From assembly GCA_938010435.1 (NCBI GenBank), contig CALLUS010000028.1:1-63509 (forward strand): a stretch of DNA of 63,509 nt. Direction: 5' to 3'. The DNA comes from an uncultured Rhizobiaceae group bacterium. GTDB taxonomy: Bacteria; Pseudomonadota; Alphaproteobacteria; Rhizobiales; Rhizobiaceae. The first letter of the stretch is position 1; each line of letters opens with the position of its first letter. Of this stretch, positions 26,615 to 35,371 are shown in pieces. Both the position numbers and the translations under genes were made by a program. The notes under the pieces are model-generated. The model saw only the letters and a list, made by a program, of their open reading frames with translations. It did not search any database and was not told the DNA's origin.

Positions 26615-26627
26615 ACTGGATCAAACG

Positions 26628-27227
26628 ATGATGAAGCTCTTATCTGCGGGAGCGTCTCCTTACGTTTCTAAAGCCGCTATGGCCGCAAAACATGCAGGCG
26701 TTGAATTAGAAGCCGTTTCTGTTGATGCGACAAACGGGGATGCGCAGTTGGACGCTGCTAATCCGCTTTCAAAAATTCCCTGCCTCGTATTGGAAGATGG
26801 AAGCGGGGTTTATGATAGTCGCGCAATCACCCGCTATGTGGATCGTGTTGGGAATGGGAACCTGTTTCCCAAATCGGACTCCGATTTGTCTGCAGCAGAG
26901 TTGATGGAAGCCCATTGCGACGGGATCAATGATTGTTCTGTTGGCTATATGTATGAACTACGCTTTCGACCTGAAGAAAAAGTCCACCAACCTTGGTTGG
27001 ATCGTCTTTGGGGCAAAGCTGAACGTGGTTTGGATTCTCTTAGTGGGAAGCTGCCCCCTTCAGGTGAAGATATTCATATTGGCTCCATCGCCTTGGCAGC
27101 AACGCTTGGCTATCTCGATTTGCGTTTTGCAGGAAAATGGGAAGACGGTCGTTCAGAACTGGTCGAGTGGCGGGATGCGTTTTACAAAAGTCACCCAGAT
27201 TTAAAAGCTTTAAAACCAAATGCTTGA
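26628..27227 (+). CDS. Glutathione S-transferase family protein
   Basis: A 199-residue protein with an N-terminal thioredoxin-like domain starting KLLSAGASPYVSKA and the cis-proline glutathione-binding segment KIPCLVLEDGSGVYDSRAI. A helical C-terminal domain follows (about residues 85-199). Such enzymes conjugate or reduce with glutathione. The catalytic serine or cysteine is not sure; the SPY segment at about residues 10-12 is the usual position. It follows the small secreted gene by 13 bases and may share its transcript. Substrate unknown. Confidence 0.9.
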   Translation: MMKLLSAGASPYVSKAAMAAKHAGVELEAVSVDATNGDAQLDAANPLSKIPCLVLEDGSGVYDSRAITRYVDRVGNGNLFPKSDSDLSAAELMEAHCDGINDCSVGYMYELRFRPEEKVHQPWLDRLWGKAERGLDSLSGKLPPSGEDIHIGSIALAATLGYLDLRFAGKWEDGRSELVEWRDAFYKSHPDLKALKPNA

Positions 27228-27317
27228 AACTGAATATTTGAACCCCATATAGGCCATCATTACGCTGAGGGCGTGTAACCGTTTGCAGCTTATTCTCTAT
27301 TTTGTGCTGGTCATTTC

Positions 27318-28265
27318 ATGCTTGTTTATTTGCTTTTTGTTATAGGCTTGGTGCTGCTTGTTGTGGGTGGTGACTGGTTGGTAAAAGGCGCGGTTGGCCT
27401 TGCAGAAAAGCTTTCAATTCCACCATTAATCATCGGTTTGACGATAGTTGCATTTGGTACTTCGGCACCTGAACTTGTGATTTCTTTGCGTGCAGCCCTT
27501 TCTGGCAATGGGGGTATTGCCGTTGGCAATGTGGTGGGCTCAAACATTGCCAACGTATTGTTGGTTCTTGGTGTGCCAGCTTTATTTGCAACAATCGCCT
27601 GCGCGGAAAAAGGATTGAAACCCTCCCTGTTCTTCATGATCGGACTGACAATCGTCTTCATGTTGCAAATGGCTTATGGCCCAATCAACAGAATTGATGG
27701 CTTGCTCTTATTGGTTTGTTTGGCTGCGTTTCTTACACAGCAATTTCTCGCGGCACGCCGTCACACCAAAGACAGTTCCGATGATGATTACAAAGATGAA
27801 GTCGGCGATATACCATCAAGCAATCTTATTATCGGTCTTTATATGTTGGCCGGACTCGCTGCATTACCGTCAGGGGCGGCCCTCACTGTGGATGCAGCGG
27901 TTGATATTGCTATGCGCTGGAATATTTCGGAAGAAGTTATTGGCCTAACCATCGTCGCGATTGGCACGTCGCTTCCCGAATTGGCAACAGGCATTATGGC
28001 TGCACGTCAAAATAATGCGTCTGTTGCAGTTGGCAATGTGATCGGGTCCAACCTGTTCAATATTGCCGCAATCATGGGCGTAACAGCCACAGTAACCAAT
28101 GTTCCGGTGGGGCAGCACATTATCAATTTTGATATGTGGGTGATGTTAACAGCGACATTATTGCTGATTGCTTTACCTGTGTTCAAAGTGACACTTAAGC
28201 GTGGAGACGGAATCGTATTGACCGGAGCCTATTTGGCTTATCTTGTTGTAACTGCAGCACACTGA
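27318..28265 (+). CDS. Calcium/sodium antiporter (YrbG family)
   Basis: A 315-residue inner-membrane exchanger of the CaCA superfamily with about ten membrane helices. Two inverted repeats each carry the ion-binding alpha motif: GLTIVAFGTSAPELVISL with GNVVGSNIANV in the first half, and GLTIVAIGTSLPELATGI with GNVIGSNLFNI in the second. The conserved acidic residues in the two SAPE/SLPE motifs coordinate the cation. It exchanges Ca2+ for Na+ or H+. It is separated from the SDR gene by 21 bases and may be co-transcribed. Confidence 0.95.
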   Translation: MLVYLLFVIGLVLLVVGGDWLVKGAVGLAEKLSIPPLIIGLTIVAFGTSAPELVISLRAALSGNGGIAVGNVVGSNIANVLLVLGVPALFATIACAEKGLKPSLFFMIGLTIVFMLQMAYGPINRIDGLLLLVCLAAFLTQQFLAARRHTKDSSDDDYKDEVGDIPSSNLIIGLYMLAGLAALPSGAALTVDAAVDIAMRWNISEEVIGLTIVAIGTSLPELATGIMAARQNNASVAVGNVIGSNLFNIAAIMGVTATVTNVPVGQHIINFDMWVMLTATLLLIALPVFKVTLKRGDGIVLTGAYLAYLVVTAAH

Positions 28266-28286
28266 TCAGGGGGCCTTTCGCACTTT

Positions 28287-29045
28287 ATGGGAATTCGTAA
28301 AACAGCATTGGTTACCGGTGGCTCCGCACGTGTAGGCCGAGCTATATGCGAAGGTCTCGCAAAAGTCGGATATGCAATCGCAGTTCATTACAACTCGTCT
28401 TCAACTGAAGCTGATGCGCTGGTGAAAGAATTGCGTGGTCAGTCCATTGATGCGGTTTCTCTTCAAGCAGATCTTTCCAACACAAAAGACACATCTTCGT
28501 TGATTGACTTGGCAAAAAGTGAGCTGGGGCCGCTTGGAATTCTCGTGAATAATGCGTCGCTGTTTGAAGAAGACAGTTTTGATATTCATAACGAAGATCT
28601 TTGGGACAAACATTTCGCAGTGCATGTGAAAGCCCCTGCACTTTTGACATCCGTCTTTGCACAACAAGTAAGCGAAGGTGAACAAGGGTTGGTAGTCAAT
28701 ATTATTGATGAACGCGTTTGGAAATTAACACCCAATTTTGCGTCTTACACGCTTTCAAAATCAGCACTTTGGACAGCCACGCAGACAATGGCGCAGAATT
28801 TTGCACCACATGTGCGTGTCAACGCTATCGGGCCCGGCCCGACGTTGCCAAGTGCACGCCAAACTGAAAGCGACTTTGAAAAGCAATTGAGCACCCTGCC
28901 ATTGAAAACAGCGCCGGATCTGTCAGATTTTGCAAAAACCATATTGTATTTTGTCGATATGAAATCTGTGACGGGCCAGATGATTGCGTTGGATGGTGGT
29001 CAACACATTGGTTGGGAAACGCCTGATCAACACCTGCCGGAGTGA
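28287..29045 (+). CDS. SDR oxidoreductase resembling pteridine reductase (FolM-like)
   Basis: A 252-residue Rossmann-fold SDR. The NADPH-binding motif TGGSARVGRAI carries an arginine, which favours NADPH. The structural NNAS motif is at about 88-91, and the catalytic Y154-x3-K158 is in YTLSKSA. The position normally held by the catalytic serine is occupied by D141 (NIIDERV), the substitution that characterises pteridine reductases such as PTR1 and FolM. The inferred reaction is reduction of dihydrobiopterin- or dihydromonapterin-type pterins. It lies upstream of uvrC; two hairpins occupy the 51-base gap. Confidence 0.85.
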   Translation: MGIRKTALVTGGSARVGRAICEGLAKVGYAIAVHYNSSSTEADALVKELRGQSIDAVSLQADLSNTKDTSSLIDLAKSELGPLGILVNNASLFEEDSFDIHNEDLWDKHFAVHVKAPALLTSVFAQQVSEGEQGLVVNIIDERVWKLTPNFASYTLSKSALWTATQTMAQNFAPHVRVNAIGPGPTLPSARQTESDFEKQLSTLPLKTAPDLSDFAKTILYFVDMKSVTGQMIALDGGQHIGWETPDQHLPE

Positions 29046-29089
29046 GACTTGCAACTCACCCTCCTGCTTTAGCTTTGCACATGCTAAAG
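29042..29089 (+). promoter_or_regulatory. Two hairpins before uvrC, one next to its ribosome binding site
   Basis: GTGAG (29042-29046) pairs with CTCAC (29055-29059) across the SDR stop codon. CTTTAGC (29067-29073) pairs perfectly with GCTAAAG (29083-29089), seven bases before the uvrC ATG. The AAAGAG that should act as ribosome binding site overlaps the right arm. A control of uvrC translation is possible. Confidence 0.35.
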
Positions 29090-29096
29090 AGATATT

Positions 29097-31070
29097 ATGA
29101 CTGACTCGCCAGAAAACCTTGAACAGGCCAAACAACCAGAACGCGCTAAACCGCGAGATTCTGGCGATGTGATGTGGGAAGAAGTCGCCCCGCCTTCAGA
29201 TAAGACCGGTGCCGAAGTCATCGCTGATTTTGTGACACGCCTTCCGCCAAAGCCCGGTGTGTACCGCATGATGAACCGTGCGGGCGATGTGCTATATGTG
29301 GGCAAGGCGAAGAACCTGAAAAACCGAGTTCAAAACTATGCCCGTGGGGTTGGGCATGGCGGCAATCGGACTGCCCGAATGATTGCAGAAACTGCCAATA
29401 TGGAGTTCGTGACAACGAACACCGAGACAGAAGCACTGTTGTTAGAAGCGAATCTTATCAAACGGTTGCGGCCACGCTTTAACGTTTTGATTCGTGACGA
29501 CAAGTCCTTTCCTTACATCTTGTTGTCTGGCGATCATGAAGCCCCGGGCTTGTTCAAATATCGAGGCGCACGCTCACGCAAAGGCCAGTATTATGGCCCC
29601 TTTGCCAATGCCGGTGCGGTGAACACAACGATCAACGCTTTACAGCGTATTTTCCTGATCCGCACCTGTACGGATTCATTTTATGCAAACCGCACCCGCC
29701 CCTGTTTGCTCCACCAAATTAAGCGCTGTTCGGCACCCTGCACTGGCGAGATCTCTAAGGAAGATTATGCAGACCTTGTGAAGCAAACCAAAGGTTTTCT
29801 TACTGGCAAAAGTCAAGAGATCAAAACCCGGTTTTCGGATCGAATGCAGCAGGCATCCGAAGAACTCGACTTTGAGACGGCAGCTATTTACCGCGACCGC
29901 CTGCAGGCTTTGTCTCATGTGCAAGGCCATCAGGGTATCAACCCGCAGACCATCACCGAAGCAGACGCGTTTGCGGTGTATGAAGAAGGTGGGCAGTTTT
30001 GCATTCAGGTGTTTTTCTTTCGCACGGGCCAAAACTGGGGCAATCGCGCTTACTTTCCGCGTGCTGACAAAAGCTACGATGAAAGTGAAGTGTTGGAAGC
30101 TTTCGTTTCTCAATTTTACGACGACAAACCCATTCCTAAATTGATTCTATTGTCAGAAGACATAAGTCAACCGGATCTTCTGGCCGAAGCTTTCACTTCC
30201 AAAGCAGGCAACAAAGTGCAGGTGTATAAGCCGCAGCGCGGTGAGAAGAGCGATATCGTCAAACAAGTATTGCGCAATGCCCGCGAAGCCTTGGGCCGCA
30301 AGCTTGCAGAGAGTGCTACTCAGACAAAATTACTTAAAGGCCTTCAAGACGTCTTTGAATTGGAAAAGGTGCCTCGTCGCATAGAGGTCTACGACAACTC
30401 TCACATTATGGGCACAAACGCAGTTGGCGGCATGATTGTCGCTGGTGCTGATGGCTTTGCCAAAAACCAGTACCGCAAATTCAATATCAAAGACGAAGAA
30501 CTCACGCCTGGCGATGACTTTGGCATGATGCGAGAAGTGTTTACCCGCAGATTTTCACGTTTATTAAAAGAACATGGTGAGCAACGCACCACTGACACCG
30601 ATGATGATGCATCGATTCCACCGTGGCCCGATCTCGTTTTGATTGATGGTGGTGCCGGGCAATTGTCTGCTGTGGAAACGGTGATGGATGAACTGGGATT
30701 GACTGGAAAAGTGAACCTTGTTGGCGTTGCCAAAGGACCTGATCGGGATGCTGGTCGAGAACGCTTCTTCAGAACTGGAATGCAACCGTTTTCATTACCG
30801 TTGCGAGACCCAACTCTCTATTTCATCCAACGCCTGCGCGATGAAGCCCATAGGTTTGCAATTGGTACTCACCGTGCAAAACGCAAAAAAGATACGCTAA
30901 AAAACCCACTGGATGAGATTGAAGGCATTGGACCTGCGCGTAAACGAGCTCTTCTGCATCATTTTGGCAGTGCTAAAGCCGTAGGGCGCGCTGCCGTTGA
31001 AGATTTGGTTGTTGTTGAGGGTGTTTCACAAGCCATGGCCGAAAAAATACGGGATCATTTTTTAGCTTGA
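29097..31070 (+). CDS. uvrC: Excinuclease ABC subunit C
   Basis: A 657-residue nucleotide-excision repair nuclease that makes both incisions in the UvrB-DNA complex. The GIY-YIG domain is at about residues 50-135 ([17 protein letters not shown]). A UVR motif around residue 250 contacts UvrB. The RNase H-like 5' nuclease domain begins near [14 protein letters not shown], with the aspartates in [10 protein letters not shown]. Tandem helix-hairpin-helix motifs end the protein ([19 protein letters not shown]). The N-terminal 40 residues are a charged extension. It is placed in the conserved uvrC-pgsA-moaD-moaE neighbourhood, here split by two extra genes. Confidence 0.98.
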   Translation: MTDSPENLEQAKQPERAKPRDSGDVMWEEVAPPSDKTGAEVIADFVTRLPPKPGVYRMMNRAGDVLYVGKAKNLKNRVQNYARGVGHGGNRTARMIAETANMEFVTTNTETEALLLEANLIKRLRPRFNVLIRDDKSFPYILLSGDHEAPGLFKYRGARSRKGQYYGPFANAGAVNTTINALQRIFLIRTCTDSFYANRTRPCLLHQIKRCSAPCTGEISKEDYADLVKQTKGFLTGKSQEIKTRFSDRMQQASEELDFETAAIYRDRLQALSHVQGHQGINPQTITEADAFAVYEEGGQFCIQVFFFRTGQNWGNRAYFPRADKSYDESEVLEAFVSQFYDDKPIPKLILLSEDISQPDLLAEAFTSKAGNKVQVYKPQRGEKSDIVKQVLRNAREALGRKLAESATQTKLLKGLQDVFELEKVPRRIEVYDNSHIMGTNAVGGMIVAGADGFAKNQYRKFNIKDEELTPGDDFGMMREVFTRRFSRLLKEHGEQRTTDTDDDASIPPWPDLVLIDGGAGQLSAVETVMDELGLTGKVNLVGVAKGPDRDAGRERFFRTGMQPFSLPLRDPTLYFIQRLRDEAHRFAIGTHRAKRKKDTLKNPLDEIEGIGPARKRALLHHFGSAKAVGRAAVEDLVVVEGVSQAMAEKIRDHFLA

Positions 31071-31174
31071 ACTTCATTGCGATGTTCTGCTTGTTTACGA
31101 GTTGCCTCAACTATTTCCAAATTACTAGAATTGGCGTAAGATTGTGGTGGGGCAGCTGATTGCAGGAGAAAATC

Positions 31175-32122
31175 ATGCCTGCTGAAAACACGATCACCGA
31201 TAAGGTAGTTCGGCTTGAACTCGAGAGAATTCTTGCCTTTAACCAATTTGCGAATTCACCAAACCTGAGCAAATTTATTGCTTATGTGGTTGAGGCCAAG
31301 TTGAATGGTAATGAAGCAGACTTGAAAGCGTATTCTATCGCTGTCGATGCGTTGGGACGGCCGGAGACTTTTGATTCTCAAACGGACCCTTCTGTTCGGG
31401 TTTTGGCTGGCCGTGTACGGTCTGCTTTACGCGACTTTTATACCCAGAATGACGAACCTGGTGACATTAGCATTACAATCCCAAAAGGTTCATATCGCCC
31501 TGAATTTTCCAGCACCGGGCCCCCTCAATCAAAGGTTTCAAAACAGAAAGAGTTATTGGACAACCGTTCAATTCCCGTTGTTGAACGTTCGGTTATTTTC
31601 AGCTTACCATTTTGGGTCGCTTTTTGTGTGATCATTTTACTCGTCTTTGCCTTGGTCACATATTTCGACACGTCTCAAGAGAAGCAGACCCATCTCAAAA
31701 ACGCGAATAACACTCACAAACTCTCAATCATGATCAAAGATGACAGCTATCAATCACTCAGTGTTGAAGCGATGGATCAAGCTAGAAGATTTTCCAGTGA
31801 ACTGCGCGCATCTTTATCTGACAACACTTCAGTGTCCATTTTTCTGCCACCAAAAAATGGAATGATCGATACGTTAAGCGATATCGATTTCGTAATCAGC
31901 AATTCATGGACACCAGTTGGGACGACTTTACGTGTGCGCGTTGAGGTGATGAATGCGCGCACCAATGCACTTGTCTATTCTGAAGTGGCCTCCATGCAAA
32001 AGACGGCCAATGACGGTCTCTCATCTATCTCATCGGCCGTGACAACCATTTCAAGGCAGTTGAACTCGGAATTTTTTGGCATTCCTGTTGACGACTTGGC
32101 AGGACGGGAAACCAAGAATTAG
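31175..32122 (+). CDS. ToxR-like membrane protein with N-terminal winged-helix-like domain
   Basis: A 315-residue protein with three parts. Residues 1-111 resemble the N-terminal domain found on many rhizobial adenylate cyclase/TPR proteins (LERIL, NLSKFIAYVVEAKLNG, DPSVRVLAGRVRSAL, IPKGSYRPEF), a probable winged-helix fold. A single membrane helix spans about 138-163. The rest is extracytoplasmic and TolB/FlgO-like (SVEAMDQARRFSSELRAS). This is the ToxR/CadC layout: cytoplasmic DNA-binding-like domain, one helix, periplasmic sensor. The ATG at 31175 has AGGAG upstream and is preferred to a TTG at 31160. Regulator function is inference. Confidence 0.7.
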   Translation: MPAENTITDKVVRLELERILAFNQFANSPNLSKFIAYVVEAKLNGNEADLKAYSIAVDALGRPETFDSQTDPSVRVLAGRVRSALRDFYTQNDEPGDISITIPKGSYRPEFSSTGPPQSKVSKQKELLDNRSIPVVERSVIFSLPFWVAFCVIILLVFALVTYFDTSQEKQTHLKNANNTHKLSIMIKDDSYQSLSVEAMDQARRFSSELRASLSDNTSVSIFLPPKNGMIDTLSDIDFVISNSWTPVGTTLRVRVEVMNARTNALVYSEVASMQKTANDGLSSISSAVTTISRQLNSEFFGIPVDDLAGRETKN

Positions 32123-32149
32123 TAAAACGATACGCCGTCAAAATATTTG

Positions 32150-32569
32150 CTAAAGAGGCAAAATCACCCAAAGCGCGAAACCGCAAAATATCGACAAAGC
32201 ACAAAACACTGCAAATGAAGCGATGTCTTTGGTCTGTTTTCCAAATTCACTGATCTCTGGGGAGACACGATCTACAACCAATTCCAAGGCTGTGTTTAAC
32301 GCCTCTATGCACAAAACGAACAGCAACAGACCAATCAAAACACCATATTGCCAAAGCGAAGCACCCGTAAAAGCGAAGAGAACAACAGCAATAACGAACA
32401 ACGCCACCTCAAGCCGTGCAGCCTCTTCGCAAAACAAAACACGCGCACCGGCCATCGAATATCTGAATGCTGCAAGAACATGGCGCAAACCTTTTTCTTC
32501 CATACCCTTTTTATGGAATTCTTCCATCTGGATGTCCTCATTTACGGTGTTTAAAAGCTTGGATATCAC
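32150..32569 (-). CDS. dgkA: Diacylglycerol kinase
   Basis: A 139-residue integral membrane kinase with three hydrophobic helices, the DgkA layout, which forms a trimer. Conserved motifs are EEAARLEV (E. coli has EAAFRQE) and IEALNTALELVVDRVSPE followed by KQTKDIASFAVF, holding the catalytic glutamate region. It phosphorylates diacylglycerol to phosphatidic acid to recycle lipid from membrane-derived glucan synthesis. The N-terminus carries about 20 extra residues. It is convergent with the ToxR-like gene (27-base gap) and inserted, with it, between uvrC and pgsA. Confidence 0.92.
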   Translation of the reverse strand: MISKLLNTVNEDIQMEEFHKKGMEEKGLRHVLAAFRYSMAGARVLFCEEAARLEVALFVIAVVLFAFTGASLWQYGVLIGLLLFVLCIEALNTALELVVDRVSPEISEFGKQTKDIASFAVFCALSIFCGFALWVILPL

Positions 32570-32687
32570 AGGCTTGTTTAAAAGGGTTTAAGCTTCAGGT
32601 GCCGGTAAGTCATCAAATTCATGCGATCCTGCAGTCTTAGACGATTGAACAGTTGAATTTCTCGCGTCGATAGGCTTTCTGTGACGT

Positions 32688-33296
32688 ATGAAAAATTCGA
32701 ACACACCACCACGTCAAGCTGGCCCTTGGAGCATCCCTAATTTGCTCACGTATGCCCGCATTTTGGTCGTACCATTAGTAGTTTTATGCTTTGACTTAGA
32801 AGAGCGTGGCAAGTCTACTGATGCCGCACGCTGGTGGGCACTGGGTTTATTTGTGTTTGCAAGTGTGACCGATTTTTTTGACGGTTATCTCGCACGTATA
32901 TGGGAACAGACATCTTCACTTGGCAAAATGCTAGATCCAATTGCCGATAAGTTGTTGGTCTCCGCATGTCTATTGTTGTTGGCTGCAGACGGTTCAATCG
33001 CTGGTTGGAGCATCTGGGCAGCGATTGTCATTTTGAGCCGCGAAATTCTCGTCTCAGGCTTGCGCGAATATTTAGCCGATCTGAAAGTCTCTCTCCCCGT
33101 TACCCAATTGGCAAAATGGAAAACCACTTTGCAGATGGTTGCACTGGCATTTCTGTTGGCAGGACCTGCGGGCGACAAAGTGTTCGCCTATTGCACAGAT
33201 GTGGGTTTGATATTGCTTTGGATCGCAGCTGTGGTGACCCTTATCACCGGTTGGGATTACTTCCGTGCAGGTCTCAAACACATGATCGATGATTGA
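32688..33296 (+). CDS. pgsA: CDP-diacylglycerol--glycerol-3-phosphate 3-phosphatidyltransferase
   Basis: A 202-residue inner-membrane enzyme that forms phosphatidylglycerophosphate. The full CDP-alcohol transferase signature is present (DFFDGYLARIWEQTSSLG, followed by DPIAD), and the N-terminal WSIPNLLTYARI is typical of PgsA, as is SREILVSGLREYLA in the central region. The gene order uvrC-pgsA-moaD-moaE is a conserved alphaproteobacterial arrangement, though here two genes separate uvrC from it. Its stop codon overlaps the region just before moaD. Confidence 0.95.
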   Translation: MKNSNTPPRQAGPWSIPNLLTYARILVVPLVVLCFDLEERGKSTDAARWWALGLFVFASVTDFFDGYLARIWEQTSSLGKMLDPIADKLLVSACLLLLAADGSIAGWSIWAAIVILSREILVSGLREYLADLKVSLPVTQLAKWKTTLQMVALAFLLAGPAGDKVFAYCTDVGLILLWIAAVVTLITGWDYFRAGLKHMIDD

Positions 33297-33298
33297 TC

Positions 33299-33565
33299 AT
33301 GGCTGGTGTTGATACAAAACTGGTCTATTTTTCTTGGGTGCGAGAACGTGTCGGCAAAGGCGAGGAACGGATCATTTTACCCGAAGAAATATCAACAGTG
33401 ATGGAACTGCTTTTGTGGTTGAAGCAGAGAGATGAAAGCTTTGCAGCAGCACTAGAATTTCCTGAAATTATTCGTGTTGCCCTCGACCAAGAACATGCGG
33501 AACACACGGATAAAATTGGAACGCCTCGCGAGATAGCAATTTTCCCTCCCATGACCGGCGGGTGA
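33299..33565 (+). CDS. moaD: Molybdopterin synthase small subunit
   Basis: An 88-residue ubiquitin-fold protein ending in the double glycine (MTGG) that is thiocarboxylated and donates sulfur in molybdopterin synthesis. Internal motifs YFSWVRERVG and FPPMTGG are typical. The ATG at 33299 is preferred to a TTG two codons upstream that overlaps the pgsA stop. It is followed four bases later by moaE, its partner. Cofactor made here is needed by the molybdoenzymes at 23092 and 39426. Confidence 0.95.
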   Translation: MAGVDTKLVYFSWVRERVGKGEERIILPEEISTVMELLLWLKQRDESFAAALEFPEIIRVALDQEHAEHTDKIGTPREIAIFPPMTGG

Positions 33566-33569
33566 TCAC

Positions 33570-34034
33570 ATGACTTCGCAATGTGTCACTGTTCGGGTTC
33601 AGTCGGAAGATTTTGATCAGGCTGTTGAAACGGCTTTGCTTACAAAGGGCCGCACAGACATTGGTGCAGTAGCCACTTTTTCCGGATTGTGTCGTGGTGA
33701 AGGCGAAACCCTGACGGCACTTGAACTGGAACACTACCCTGGCATGGCGGAATCTGAAATCGAGACTGTCACCAACGAAGCAATGAAACGTTGGCCCATT
33801 GATGGCCTGACTGTGATTCACAGATATGGAAAGATTTTGCCAGGTGAACAAATTGTATTGGTAATCGCCACCAGCAAACATAGAGATGCCGCTTTTGACG
33901 GCGCTCGATACGTTATGGACTTTCTTAAAACCAATGCCCCCTTCTGGAAAAAAGAACACCGTGCAGATGGTGATGACAGCAATTGGGTTGATGCGCGTGA
34001 AGAAGATGAACAAGCCAAGGCACGCTGGGAATAA
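33570..34034 (+). CDS. moaE: Molybdopterin synthase catalytic subunit
   Basis: A 154-residue large subunit of molybdopterin synthase, which dimerises and binds two MoaD chains to sulfurate precursor Z. Landmarks are GAVATFSGLCRG at the N-terminus, LELEHYPGMAESEI and the lysine-bearing APFWKKEHRADG, the active-site loop. It is four bases downstream of moaD in the same operon. A 175-base gap follows, with no gene seen. Confidence 0.96.
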   Translation: MTSQCVTVRVQSEDFDQAVETALLTKGRTDIGAVATFSGLCRGEGETLTALELEHYPGMAESEIETVTNEAMKRWPIDGLTVIHRYGKILPGEQIVLVIATSKHRDAAFDGARYVMDFLKTNAPFWKKEHRADGDDSNWVDAREEDEQAKARWE

Positions 34035-34209
34035 TTGAATATTCTGCGGGGCGTATAGATTACCAAACTTTTAGAGACTTTCGACAAAGCCAATCACGAT
34101 AAATTCTGAGATCGAATGTCGATAGAGGGTGACGAAAGGTCATTCTGCTGTCTATGATTTGGTTTGGCTGTGCCGGCCATGTTTGGGTGTTTATTTGGGG
34201 GGAAATCTC

Positions 34210-34950
34210 ATGGAGATCAACAAGGTAGAACTTTGGCAATCTGCGGGGCGTTTGGAAGAGGCTATGCGGTCTCTGGGTATTTCTAAAATTCGTTATTCGA
34301 CAGATCAGAAGGAGCTCGCCGATGCGGTGACTTTAATGGGAAAAGGTGCATTGGGTGAACATTTCAAACGTTCGCTCAATACACTCGCGCCCAGCAATTT
34401 CATGTGGATTGGTGCAGAAGACAAAGACGGCAACGTGGTTGCCACCATTGCCGCGCGGTTGGATGACACCGGAAGTTGGTCATTGAAACGGTTTCTTGTT
34501 GAACATTTTTGCCGCGTAATTGACGGTGAAGGCGGGGAGCCGGCTCAAGTTAACCCGGGAAGTGCTGCCTTTGCTGAAAACATATTCGGCAAAACAGTTT
34601 ATATTGGCGAAACCTTTTGCGAACGCGACTGGCGTAAAGTTGGGCTTGCAACAATGATCGCAAAATACATGATTTTAATCACTTGGGACGAATGGAAACC
34701 TGAAATCATTTACGCGTGGATCAGGCGCAAACAAGTGGAGTCCGGGGCGGCTGTTATTTGGGGAGCAACAGAAACCTATGAAACACCACTTATGTTTGAT
34801 GCTCCATTGGCTGACCCGGACTGGGCCGACACGTTTTTTGTGGGTGTGCGACGTATTGGCATCCACCAAATGATTCAGACCCTTAAAATGAGGGCACCGA
34901 GACTGGCATCGAATAACCCACAAGGAAAACAGGCCCCGCCTTTGTTTTAA
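34210..34950 (+). CDS. Uncharacterised protein, possibly acetyltransferase-like
   Basis: A 246-residue soluble protein that I do not recognise. The segment FMWIGAEDKDGNVVATIAAR followed by a GLATMIAKYMI-type helix loosely recalls the beta-strand and CoA-loop order of GNAT acetyltransferases, but the signature is weak. The ATG at 34210 is preferred, with a GGGGGGAAA run upstream, over a frame beginning at 34129. It converges with the PAS-like gene and the two overlap by 68 bases (34883-34950). It belongs to a small block absent from the conserved moaE-ndk neighbourhood. Function unknown. Confidence 0.6.
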   Translation: MEINKVELWQSAGRLEEAMRSLGISKIRYSTDQKELADAVTLMGKGALGEHFKRSLNTLAPSNFMWIGAEDKDGNVVATIAARLDDTGSWSLKRFLVEHFCRVIDGEGGEPAQVNPGSAAFAENIFGKTVYIGETFCERDWRKVGLATMIAKYMILITWDEWKPEIIYAWIRRKQVESGAAVIWGATETYETPLMFDAPLADPDWADTFFVGVRRIGIHQMIQTLKMRAPRLASNNPQGKQAPPLF

Positions 34951-35371
34951 AGGGCAACAGCAAACGTTCATAAGCAAGGATTTGATCACCGAACTCGCTG
35001 GATATATAATCGAAAACGGGTTCGCAGTTCTCAAAACTGTCATTTTGAGCGATCGAAACAGTTTCACTGTAGTTCTTCAATGTGCCCTGTCCAAGCTTCG
35101 CGTAAACCTGCGCTGATGTCTTTTCCAAGTTTTGACCGAACAATTGTGCACCAATCGTTTTTTCGCCGGAAAACACCAAGTTCGCCATTGGATCTTTTGA
35201 TTTTGGTTTCCCCAATACAATCAGATCGGGTGAGAAAGGTACGAACTCTTGAAAGTCGCATGTGTTATTTTTTGATTGCCGCCGCCACATATTATAAAAA
35301 AACCGTGCTTTTTCGTTGAGATAAGATTGCTCAAGGTCTGCGATTTTGAAAGCTGTACAAGTGGTGCTCAC
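34883..35371 (-). CDS. PAS-like (PAS_5 type) protein, uncharacterised
   Basis: A 162-residue protein with a GTG start. It resembles the alphaproteobacterial single-domain PAS_5 proteins: a tryptophan in FFYNMWRRQS, FVPFSPDLIVLG, GAQLFGQNLE and the C-terminal AYERLLLPF. No output domain is attached. The upstream frameshifted gene ends in ATGTAGTG, so its stop and this start overlap by one base, meaning the two were built as one operon. Its 3' end overlaps the convergent gene by 68 bases. Family assignment is moderate and the ligand unknown. Confidence 0.5.
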   Translation of the reverse strand: MSTTCTAFKIADLEQSYLNEKARFFYNMWRRQSKNNTCDFQEFVPFSPDLIVLGKPKSKDPMANLVFSGEKTIGAQLFGQNLEKTSAQVYAKLGQGTLKNYSETVSIAQNDSFENCEPVFDYISSEFGDQILAYERLLLPFKTKAGPVFLVGYSMPVSVPSF

